From assembly GCF_901709675.1 (NCBI RefSeq), contig NC_051099.1, positions 4,900,001 to 4,964,000 of the forward strand: a stretch of DNA of 64,000 bases, read 5' to 3'. This DNA is from Syngnathus acus (Eukaryota > Chordata > Actinopteri > Syngnathiformes > Syngnathidae). Shown here in pieces: positions 1-10,168 of the stretch. The translations under genes and the position numbers were made by a program. The notes under the pieces were generated by a model. The model did not search any database. It was given only the letters and a program-made list of their open reading frames with translations, and had not been told where the DNA came from. The number at the start of each line of letters is the position of its first letter. The first letter of the stretch is position 1.

Positions 1-2457
1 GTCTTGAATAATTTACCACAAATTGAGAATATGTAAAAAAAAATTTGGAACTGCTCTAAAATGTCAACTTATACCTAGAGTCTCCTTTATGATCGTCTGC
101 CTTTTGTGGGCTCTGACCCAGCACTCCAAAGCGTCTTCTCTTATCAAGAATCTTGGGTATAAAAAACACACGCACCAAAAAAAAAAAAAAAAATGGAGTA
201 ACACGCTGTTTACTTGGGATCCCAGGCCCGTAATTGGCAATTTATTTGATAGGCAGCTGGGTAATGATGGCATTTCACCCCTTGCCACAGAGACTAAACA
301 GAAGTGATTCATCCCCTTCCCTCCCTGATCCAAACGACTCCCTCTGCTTGGGACCGCTGCTTGCCTCAATGCCTGCCACCCAGACCGAAAGGGGTGGGGT
401 GTGCTGGGGGGGATGGCGGCCATGTCGGCTTCAAACAAACCCAAAAGGGAACCCGGCACTTCAGAGGAAATGCAGCTAAGCCTGCCAATTTAGCTGGGCT
501 TTTGAGGGTTGAGGCAAACACAGCAGACCTGATATGCCATTTGTACGCCTTAATAAGCTGGCAGAATCGGGTGGAAAAAGGAAGGCAAGTGAGAAATAAG
601 AGGCTGCCATACCTGACCCCCTTCGACCTGTATTGTCCTGCCAGCCAGGGCCAGGTCAGAAAAATCAGTTCATCTGCTTCATTGGAGCATTAGGCGATAT
701 GAGGGCAAGGGGGGACTAAAGCAAATGGACTTCAGGAACCTGGGCTAATCTGAAATGAAGACCCACACAGCCTGACGGGGGACTGATGGCGGTCGGGGTG
801 TCTTCATGCTTGCCAGCTTTCGGCAGCTCTTCTGGCAGCACGCTAAGTGTCCTGCAAGGTGTTTTGGGGCGAGGGGAGAAAAGGGCTGCGCCTCCCGAGA
901 GCCTCAAATGGCAGTCCAAGTGGAAGTGATTATAGAGAGGGTGACAGATGTTTCTTGAGAACAAGCCGGAGTGTGAATTGTGGTGTTTCTGCTTGAGGAA
1001 GCCTTCAATTTTCTACAAAAATAATAGATACTCGTGGTATTTTTTGTTATTGCCAAAAACACACAAAATGATATACTGTTATCGTTCCAATTCAGGTCAA
1101 GTATGAGCTTAAATGTTTATAAGTATATTATATTAAATTAAGGGTTTATTTTGAAATAATTTCTCATTCACTGAAATTAGTACCGTATTTTCCGCACTAT
1201 AAGGCGCACCTAAAAACCTCCAATTTTCTCAAAAGCCGACAGGGCGCCTTATAATCCGGGCCTTATATATGGACCAATATAGATTCGTGGATGAAGACTA
1301 ACTTATTAAAGTAAGCTTTACGTGTTTATTTTGTGTGTTGTGTGATATTAACATTTGAGCAACGTTGAGTTATTGATATATTGTTTTCACTATTTCGAGT
1401 GTTACTATATTGTGATTGCATTAACGTTTGAGCAACGTTGAGTTATTTATTCTATGCACTTTATAATCCGGTGCGCCTTATATATGGACAAAGTTTTAAA
1501 ATGGTCCATTCATTGAAGGTGCGCTTTATAATCCGGTGCGCCTTATAGTGCGGAAAATACGGTAATGTGACAAGGATCATTGTAGGATTTTCAAAAAATC
1601 ATGGAATGAGCAAGGTGTTTCTTGATTCCCCTACAATAGATCAAATCAATTTAGGAGGATGTCCAATCTTATTAACATTGTTGGTTAAAAAAAATAAAAA
1701 ACATCTTTGGTGGGGGGTAATAAAATCTCAGTTTATTTTGGTAATACGTTTGAATTACTTTGAAATACGTAGTTGCAGTCCGCTGACATTTGGGCTAATA
1801 CTGTCTTGTTAGAGTCTCAAAAGATGACACGTCTGGTTTCACGATTGTACATGCCATTACAGCGATGATAGTCGTTCGCAAGTTTGCACCACGAGTGCAG
1901 GCTGACATAAATCAGCAACTATCATTTCAATTTCAACATCAAATTACTTATTTCATTTCATGCCCAGTCAAGCGTCAAAGCTACATGCAGAATCGGTTTT
2001 GCTCCAGTTGTTGGGCCATGTCTTTCTCAAAGACTAGCTCGTCTCGCTTCTGACAGCTTTAATTATGGCCACATATCTGATTGCTACACTGTAGATTCTT
2101 CACACGAATAAAAATCACATGTGTGGCCACTCCACTATTGTCCTGAGCGTCTCCAAAAGAAAGGTAGACCTGGGTTCAAAGGTAAATCATGTGTGCACTG
2201 CTAATCAGAAGTATTGAAACAGTGAGCCTCTGTGCCTTGTTAGCATTAGCAACAAATGTTTTATTCATCCTGTATTTGGGTTTACTTACCAATCTGTGGA
2301 GAGGAATTGTGAAAGGATTTCTTAATGATGCATTTTTGACTGGTAGACCAAAAATATGACATTTACATCATACCTTTTGATCACATCAGACAATGGCTGG
2401 TCTCTTTCTGCATCCCATAATTATACAGACCATATTTGAAGCCATACTGGTACTCAC
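1..2457 (-). other. auts2: Start of auts2 intron 3
   Basis: Sequence downstream of the exon 3 donor, running off the left edge. It holds one MITE (1183-1562) and otherwise unique sequence, with a poly-A run at about 179-193. No AUTS2 exon 4 (a CDSDSDQEEK-like segment) is found on the minus strand here. Confidence 0.75.
1183..1562 (+). mobile_element. TA-flanked MITE, copy 1, subfamily I
   Basis: 380 bp with terminal inverted repeats starting CCGTATTTTCCG and ending CGGAAAATACGG. It is flanked by TA at 1181-1182 and 1563-1564, consistent with a Tc1/mariner-type TA target duplication. The core is specific to subfamily I and contains a direct repeat (TTAACRTTTGAGCAACGTTG...) at about 1348-1373 and 1421-1446. 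There is no open frame for a transposase, so it is non-autonomous. Plus orientation here means the CCTAAAAACCT arm is on the left. Confidence 0.9.
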
Positions 2458-2562
2458 ATCTGTCAGCCGGTCTCTGGAGCTGCTCCTCATGGAAGGTTTG
2501 GACTCTCCACTTATGCTCTCACTGTCGCTGTCTTTGCGTTTGTTCTGTCCTGGCTTCAACTG
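2458..2562 (-). CDS. auts2: AUTS2 coding exon 3 (residues 160-194)
   Basis: The exon encodes [18 protein letters not shown], then [17 protein letters not shown]. This aligns closely with mammalian AUTS2 [20 protein letters not shown] and the following SSSRERLSD, a serine/aspartate-rich segment likely to be disordered and phosphorylated. The frame follows exon 2 in phase 0, and the donor is GAT|GTGAGT at 2457 downward. The acceptor is a tandem AAGCAG (NAGNAG) at 2560-2565. Using AAG gives the 35-codon exon listed; using CAG starts the exon at 2559 and drops the glutamine. The next exon (the region around GYFCDSDSDQ in mammals) is not found in 1-2457 and must lie to the left of the window. Confidence 0.92.
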
Positions 2563-3419
2563 CTTGAACACAAAATGAGAGCACAGGTTAAAAATGTGAA
2601 GATAAACTCGCTCCAGCTATACTGTACACAAGCTGTTGGCCTCCTGCAGAATTCAGGTCATAAATATGTGGGAACTGGCAGGAGCCGTCTAAGGACTTCT
2701 CGGTCCTTTCAACGGCCGTCACAACGCTTGCCAATGAAAGACGAGCCATCTGATATTGCAGCGTGAAGCTACTCGCAGCTCATGAAACAGAGAACGGGGA
2801 CAAAACCCGCTCCAGAACCTTTAAATGGAGCCTCTTTGCTTTCCAAGTAGACACCACATGCTGAGACAGCAGGAGCTCCGCAAGTGTTATTCTCCAGACA
2901 CTCGGTTGGAAATGCCACAAAATGAGTAGAATGACGAGGACGAGCGAGCCAATCCGCAAGCATCTGAGGCTCTTCAAAATATGGAGAACAATAAAAGACT
3001 CTCGAGAGAGAGCCGAGCTGAGTGGAATGAGGTGGTTGTATACTCCCTGTCCAAGTGTGTGATTGAAGTCCACCAAAAGTGTCTGCGCTGTCCCTTGCAG
3101 ACCAGACAAACACTGCAGCTTTCATTTCAAAGCACATAAAAAAAAAAAGCTGCCTTTATGGGACAGTGCAGTAAAGTGGCGGCTCAGACACTTAATAGGA
3201 AAAGTAGAGAGATGCTGGCTTGGACACGAAGATGATAGCCCATTTTTCCTGCCATTTGAAAGGAGGTGTGGGGCTCCCAAGCCGTATAAACAGTATATTT
3301 TCCACCCATTTCTTTTGCTGCGATTAAAGGCCACAAGGCAAGGGAATAGTGACAAAACTCTTGAGTTGAGCAGATAATTAAAATGATCCCCTCCATATTC
3401 TGTCGCCATTAGTAGTGTG

Positions 3420-3860
3420 AAAGGAATTCTATTCCTTGAGAGAATTGCATGACGGGTGGATTCGCCAGAGCATGATAAAGAGACTCCTATGTGACTATTT
3501 GGCTGTGTGCGGATGGTCCGAGAGAATCAAAAGCATTAAGAGCAAAGACCCAAGGCCGCTAATGCCCTGTGCTGTGATAGCGCTAATTACATAACACATT
3601 TAATTCCCAACAAAACCAGAGCACATTCCACTCTTTTGTTGTGGAAACGCCAAATTGTCCAAGGGGAGTTTATGGGCCGTTACAAAAAAAAAAACATCAG
3701 CGAGTGAGGCATTGAGCTGATAATGTGACGGACCCTTTGGCATAATCTGTTTGTTTTACCATATTTATTCCTCAACTTGTGATGTAAGAACGTATTTTGT
3801 TTGGCCGGCTAATGAGCATTAAATTCAAACTCTTTGGCAATCAGTCAATAAAGCCCATTC
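3420..3860. promoter_or_regulatory. Candidate conserved non-coding element near exon 3
   Basis: Non-repetitive, balanced sequence 0.9 kb upstream of exon 3 in gene orientation, with GATAGCGCTAATTACATAAC and GGCCGCTAATGCCC. No coding potential was recognised. Conservation untested. Confidence 0.22.
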
Positions 3861-3908
3861 AAGCAGTGTATCAATACAAATATAAATGATGCTGGAGTAT
3901 TAAAAGTA

Positions 3909-4150
3909 CCGTATTCTCCGCACTATAAGGCGAACCTAAAAACCTCAAATTTTCTCAAAAGCTGACAGTGCACCTTATAATCAGGTGCGCCTTATATATG
4001 GACCAACATTGAGCCACTACAGCAGGCGTGTCCGAAGTCCGGCCCGCGGGCCAAATGTATATATCTTATATATGGACAAAGTTTTAAAATGGGCCATTCA
4101 TTGAAGGTGCGCCTTATAATCTGGTGCGCCTTATAGTGCGGAAAATACGG
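3909..4150 (+). mobile_element. TA-flanked MITE, copy 2, subfamily II (short)
   Basis: 242 bp, TA on both sides. The left terminal repeat has small changes (CCGTATTCTCCG, GGCGAACC). The core holds the hAT-like segment (GCAGGCGTGTCC... GGCCCGCGGGCC) at about 4022-4056. The right arm has a single copy of the GGACAAAGTTTTAAAATGGG module. Confidence 0.9.
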
Positions 4151-5159
4151 TACTCCATCAAATCTATGTACGATTCCAAAATAACTTGTCCAAGTAAGAC
4201 AAGACTTAATAAAGTGTGGTTTATCTTTCAAGGATATTAAAAAGCTCCGGACCTAATTACACAGCTATTTGAACACATATCCCTCATCTTGTTCTCTTTA
4301 ATTTAACCCTGAGCGCCATTAAATGACTTGCCAGAATACATTTGACTTGTTTTTTTGTTCACTTCTCTTTATCAAATGTCCTGATGATGAATTCATTTAT
4401 TTATTATTTATTCTTGGAACACAATGAAAAGGAAATTCTGGAGGTCACTGCAGTTAAAATTCCTGTAATTTAATGCTCTTCTATGTGACAATATATCAGA
4501 ATAAGAAGCCTTTGCGGGGACGTCTCTTATTAACAACTCTGATGTGATTATTCCAACAAGGCAGGTAGGTCTTTTAAACATAGCCACAATTTTATCGGCA
4601 GTAATGAACTGTTGCTACTGCCCTTTATTGCAAGCGAGCCTTATCTATAAAGCTGAGGAAATGACTTTGTCTGCATAATGTTTTCTAATTTCTTCGTGGT
4701 GAGAATGAAATAATGTATGGGGGTCAAACAAGCACGCACTGATTAAACCATTTTTTTTTTAAATCCTTAATAATCTTCTTATATTTGCTAATATATATGT
4801 TATACAGGAATATGTATTAAGATTAAACATGTATTTGCATCATTGGAAATAAAAGTTTTCGAAACTAAAGTGACAATGTTGCTTAATTTTAAAAGGCAAC
4901 ATTTATAAATGAACTCACAATGGCTCTTTACTGCACTGTGCCTCTGCTGCAGTGTTTAGATTCAAGTTGAGTTCAATACATGCAACCAAAAATATTAATG
5001 ATGCCTTTTCTTACATTTAGTAATGCATATAGTGGATTATTTACATTGTGAGATTTGACCAAAGCATTCAGGCTTATTCTCAAGGGATTTGAGGCAATCA
5101 ATCACTAAAGTAGGCTTCGCTAAAAGTTCTTACCACAAAAGTATTTTAGACCGAGTCAC

Positions 5160-5770
5160 GCACAACCAACCCACCAAGCTCACGATCCACATCAGAAGAA
5201 GGCAGTAAGTTCTCGGTGGGATTCACATCTTGGTTTCCCTTAGTTACGCTCGGCGGCTGCAGAGCTCGGCAGTCATAAAACCGAGAACAGTTTAACATCT
5301 TTTATTGTTCTTGTGCGGCTCTCCGAACAGCTAACCTGTACTCGTAGGATCTGGCAGTGAGAATTCCACGAGGGCGGCAATGAAAGAGGATCTCATTTAC
5401 CTAAAAGCGCTTATGAATTTTTAATTTGCTTTAACAAGTAAATTAACAAGTCCCTCATTTGGGAAGTTTTATGGCTGCTTGCCACTGGGAGAACCATGAA
5501 AGTTTTATAGATAATCCACTCGCTGGGAAGCATCGCTGATAATAAATTGTCTATTTCCTGGGGCATTGTCAGACCCGTTGGTTTCCACCGACGACGCTTT
5601 GAATATCTCTTTTTATGCTGCCTTCAGAGGTCTATATACTACGGTTATTAAACTGCTTGGAAGGCTCGCCACTCTGCAGTTAAAATGAACAACTTGAGGA
5701 ATTCGAGTGGACTTCACACAGGTGCTTATGTGTGGCCTTCGAGGGGCCCTATTGCCGTACGTTACAACAC
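5160..5770. promoter_or_regulatory. Candidate conserved non-coding element in intron 2
   Basis: About 600 bp of non-repetitive, more G+C-rich sequence between A+T-rich neighbours, free of the MITE families. There is no recognisable exon. Marked only because its composition differs from the surrounding intron. Confidence 0.2.
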
Positions 5771-6306
5771 GTTAACCAAAGCTAATTATGGGTCTTAAGC
5801 CTTTATATAAAATATCCACACAAGACAAAGCCCCTCCATTGCTCCATTGTTCCTTATTTGCGGTCCCACTATTAAAATCTCTACAGTTAATAGCTCTTTT
5901 TTTAATCTAAGGTGCATTGTGATTCCACTTTCGACCACTAGATGGCAGTAAGTGTATTTACTTTGAGGCGGGAATATGAAAGAAGAAGAACGAAACACTA
6001 TTACCGTATTTCCTCACAACGTAGTTTTTGTTGAAAACTTATTATCTGCTGTATTCACGCTTTTTAAATCTGCAAATGTACAACTTTGGAAAAAAAATGA
6101 TTTGTTTACTATAAACACAATAGGATTGTACACTGTTACACTGCTTGTAAAATATGTGTTATCCATATCTGTCAATACAAATGTTCAAAAGTGTTTTAAT
6201 ATTTTAAGTGTTTGAAGACCTTAATCACCAAATCATGTGGCATAAAATGTGACTATAGAGCAATTAAATAAGGTAAGATTTTACTTATAGCAGGGATGAT
6301 CTAGAC

Positions 6307-6634
6307 CAGGGGTGTCAAACTCATTTTTGTCGCGGGCCGCATCGTAGTCATAGTTTTCTTCGGAGGGCCATTATGACTGTCAACGCCTTTTATTATATAC
6401 AGTATAGGCTGCACAACAAACTGATGAATAACTAGGTTTGAAACTGGAGACTATAACTGTTCAAATATTTTTAAAAGATGAATGGTAACAAAAAAAAATA
6501 TTTCTTTAAAAGTGAAGACAATTTGTAGTTTTAGTATTGACACATGAAGTCGATGCACAATTTGTTTTCAGGGGCCACATAAAATGATGTGGCGGGCCGT
6601 ATCTGGTCCCCGGGCCTGGAGTTTGACACCTATG
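6307..6634 (+). mobile_element. hAT-like MITE (family B) with 8-bp target duplication
   Basis: 328 bp beginning CAGGGGTGTCAAACTC and ending GAGTTTGACACCTATG. The flanks ATCTAGAC (6299-6306) and TTCTAGAC (6635-6642) match at 7 of 8 positions, the size expected for hAT transposition. The interior has GGGCCGC and CGGGCCGTATCTGG patches near the ends and an A+T-rich middle. No transposase frame. Confidence 0.85.
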
Positions 6635-7126
6635 TTCTAGACGGTAACCCCCGCGATGCCTGTTGGTTTATCGCATACTGTAAAATCACCTTGACTTACT
6701 TGACAACAGCAGTTGGAACGTGCTGCTCCCGTTTAACTCCCAGCGAGCTTTATCAGATTAGACTGGAAAGTGAAAAGGGGACCTAAGGGTTCGTCAGGGT
6801 CAGTAAGAAAGCTGACAAGAGGATCTACAACATCTTTTCTGACAGCGGCTGTGAGGAGAGCCCACCAGCATGGCCGGACGCTGACCCGGTGCTTTGCTCC
6901 GAGGCCCGGCTTGCTCTAACAGCCACAGACAGCAGTCCCGCCTGGCCTTCGTGTCACCCATAAGTCCTTGTGCCACGCTCCGTCGTAGCCTGTCACTAAG
7001 CATCAGCCCTACGCTTCCATTGCCCCAGATTTGTTTATTGTTAGCTCTGCATGGGGGGCAAAAGGGTCACAGGCAGCCAGTGTAAAAAGAATCCTTAATA
7101 ACACTCTTAGGTAATCATAGTGACTA

Positions 7127-7538
7127 CCGTATTTTCCGGACGATAAGGCGCACCGGACTATGAGGCGCACCTTCAATGAATGGCCCATTTTAAAACTTTG
7201 TACTTATATAAGGCGCACCGGACTATAAGGCGCACCATTAATGCATCATGTCAAATTTTTAATCCAAATCAAATCATTCTCTATTTTATCTTTTTTATTT
7301 CAACTTCAGACGCAACAAATTACTTTATAATCACAAAATAATGATCCATAATCTGTTTGATTCATGATTCATAGTCTTCAGCGAGCCACTTATGATTGAT
7401 TTCATGACACAATGCTTCGGGCCAGTTTAAATTGAGGAATTTGGTCCATATATAAGGTGCACCGGACTATAAGGTGCACTGTCGGCTTTTGAGAAAATTT
7501 TAGGTTTTTAGGTGCGCCTTATAGTCCGGAAAATACGG
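7127..7538 (-). mobile_element. TA-flanked MITE, copy 3, subfamily III
   Basis: 412 bp with CCGGACTATAAGG-type termini and TA at both ends. It is in minus orientation: the TTCAATGAATGGCCC arm comes first. The A+T-rich core carries the reverse complement of CTGGCCCGAAGCATTGTG, the subfamily III signature. Confidence 0.9.
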
Positions 7539-8825
7539 TAAATGACATATCAGACTTTCTAGTGAGTTGTTAGTTTGAGGTTAAGATGTCATTCGCAACT
7601 GGCCATTTCCTCTCATTTTCAATCTTCTGGCATCATTGTGAGGAAGCAATCTCTGGAGATCTTGTCAGACATCATTTTCCAAGCAAGGGATAGATCAGTA
7701 AGGCTACAGAGGTGGCTTTTCTAGCTTCTGTGCTGGAATGTGAAGCCATACGAGCCACAGAGGACTAGTCACAGTAGCCGCAGGGTAAAAGCATCTCGAG
7801 CAGACAGGCAAATGGAGGCTTGGGGGGGGGGACAAGAGGATGGGTGGGGGGGAATGCATGGCTGAGAGCACTGCCTTGATCTCATCAGTCATACTAAGGA
7901 CTCCATTTCCTCCACCGCAAGCTGGAGGCTACTGAAGTTTGCGGCTGCATTTATCTATTGCCATAAATCCTTGATTTATGACGACATTACAGACAAATCA
8001 ATATGCTTTTAACATCCATCCTCTGGCCTGCGTCACAAGCACCCCACTCCTCTCTCACAAATGGTCATATAATGCTGTAGTCTGGTGCACTGAGTTATGG
8101 GGACAATTCCCAGATTTAATAATGAAAGGCGCTAGTGGGGAAAAGTTAGTGCTGAGAAGAGGGCAGCAGGAGACATATACTCTCAGATCATATCCGAACA
8201 TCTTGTTATAGAGGCCAAGCACGGCAATAAAATAAACCCCCCCTGCCCACTTTACACACCTTCAATTCCCTTAAATGGGAGTGGGAAGGATGGGGATGAG
8301 AGCAGATGAACGCTCATCATCACGTAACTACTCATCAAAAAATGTGTGCGCAATTAATTGCATGGCTCCCCAGCTCTTCAATCTGTGCTGCAAAGTTATT
8401 ACTTCAATATTGGCTTTCAGAGACCAATCCAACTGTAGCCACAACTAGCTGCAAAAAAAAGTAAGAAACTTAAAAAAATAAAAAAACAGCTCCCAGAGTA
8501 TGGTCGGCTTCAATAAAAAGCGATGCGGGGGAAAAAAAAGACAACAGAGAAAAAGACCTCTCCTAACGGCTTGCAGGGGCTATCATTTCTCTTTTTTATT
8601 GCCATTTATTTTCCTCCAGGAATTCACTGCCAATATATTGGCAGGCCTTCCAGTAGATGGATGCAATGAAATTTAGCGCAGACACTTAACACTGGGTCAA
8701 GCCTTATGTGCAGCTCATGTGCAGTAAGAATATGATAGACAATGGCGTTACAAAACCCCAATACGTATTTTGAATGTTACATAAATAGTAGAGGCATGCT
8801 AAGCATGTCAAAGGTGCTCTGGTGA

Positions 8826-9345
8826 CTTTTAGACATGGTGATTATTTTGTTGAAAAAAGCAATGCGCCACTTATGTATACCGTATTTTCCGCACTATAAA
8901 GCGCACCGGATTATAAGGCGCACCTTCAATGTATGGCCCATTTCAAAACTTTGTCCATCTATAAGGCGCACCGGATTATAAGGCGCACCTTCAATGAATG
9001 GCCCATTTTAAAACTTTGTCCATACATATACATTTGGCCCGCAGGCCGGACTTTGGACACGCCTGCTGTAGTGGCTCAATATTGGTCCATATACAAGGCG
9101 CACCTGATTATAAGGCGCACTGTCGGCTTTTGAGAAAATTTGAGGTTTTTAGGTGCGCCTTATAGTGCGGAAAATACGGTAATTGGTTCAGAATGACTAC
9201 AGGAGCACAAAAAAAAAGACAAAAATTGATTAATGAAAAGAATGCTGTCTTTTAGACATGGTGACTATTTTGTTAAAAAAAAAAGCAATGGGCCACTTAT
9301 AATTGGTTCAGGAGCAAGACAAAAATTGGTTTAGTGAAAACAATG
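8826..9345. repeat. Local tandem duplication, one copy split by a MITE
   Basis: The unit starts CTTTTAGACATGGTGA and runs through GCAATG, GCCACTTAT and AATTGGTTCAG to ACAAAAATTG. The first copy is 8826-8879 plus 9182-9248, interrupted by MITE copy 4. The second is 9249-9345 and uninterrupted. Small differences (a poly-A length change, a TGTA insertion and a GAATGACTAC insertion) separate them. Confidence 0.85.
8880..9179 (-). mobile_element. TA-flanked MITE, copy 4, subfamily II
   Basis: 300 bp, minus orientation, with the 60-nt arm module present twice. It sits inside the first copy of a local tandem duplication; the second copy (9249-9345) has an empty TA at the matching position. This directly shows insertion with TA duplication (8878-8879 and 9180-9181). 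Confidence 0.95.
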
Positions 9346-9926
9346 TTTGCCGTGGTAATTGAGCAATTAAGATTTGAACATGATTGCTGATGAAATCTTT
9401 GTATTCACACTGGCACTTTTTCATTACAAAGTAGCCAGGATGGTAAGTGAAGGTCACGAGGTCATTCATGTTAGCAGGTGGATATTGAGGACAGACGGTC
9501 GGTGATGTGTGGCGAGTGGCGGTATTAACCAAAATGAATGATATTATCTCACCTTAGCTGCATTTGGCTCCATCTGCATGACTATTCAGGGGATTAGGGG
9601 GAGGCTGTAAAAATAATGGCAGGATATACATTTCCGATTCGGCTGACCTGAGTGCATGCCCAAGGCCAACTCTATCATCCGTAATCTCTGCAGTAAATGT
9701 CCTCATCTAGCCACCATCCCTACATTCCCATCTGCCATTATTAAGTCATAAAAGTATCATAAAATAAGCAGAGTTTGTCTGCGTTGTGAGGATCACGGTA
9801 GCAAACATCTGCTTCACAAACCAGTAATGGGTGACAACAAAATGGCAAACCACAATTGCAGTTGAAACGACCATCTCGGGAGGTTATTCAGTTTAAAAAG
9901 CACATTCTTTAATTCGACTACAAGTA

Positions 9927-10168
9927 CCGTATTTTCCGCAATACAAGGCGCACCTAAAAACCTCAAATTTTCTCAAAAGCCGACAGTGCGCCTTATAATC
10001 CGGCGCGCCTTATATATGGACCAATATTGAGCCACTACAGCAGGCATGTCCAAAGTCCGGCCCGTGGGCCAAATGTATATATCTTATATATGGACAAAGT
10101 TTTAAAATGGGCCATTCATTGAAGGTGCGCCTTATAATCTGGTGCGCCTTATAGTGCGGAAAATACGG
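9927..10168 (+). mobile_element. TA-flanked MITE, copy 5, subfamily II (short)
   Basis: 242 bp with flanking TA. Same structure and length as copy 2 (one arm module, hAT-like core), and in opposite orientation to copy 4, about 750 bp away. Confidence 0.9.

Noticed and set aside
1-2457. Search for AUTS2 exon 4
   Set aside because: No minus-strand segment resembling the GYFCDSDSDQEEK region with splice sites was found, so the exon is taken to lie outside the window.
6003-6020. TACCGTATTTCCTC resembling the MITE terminus
   Set aside because: Only about ten bases match, with no continuation into GCACTATAAGG and no partner end nearby; likely chance.
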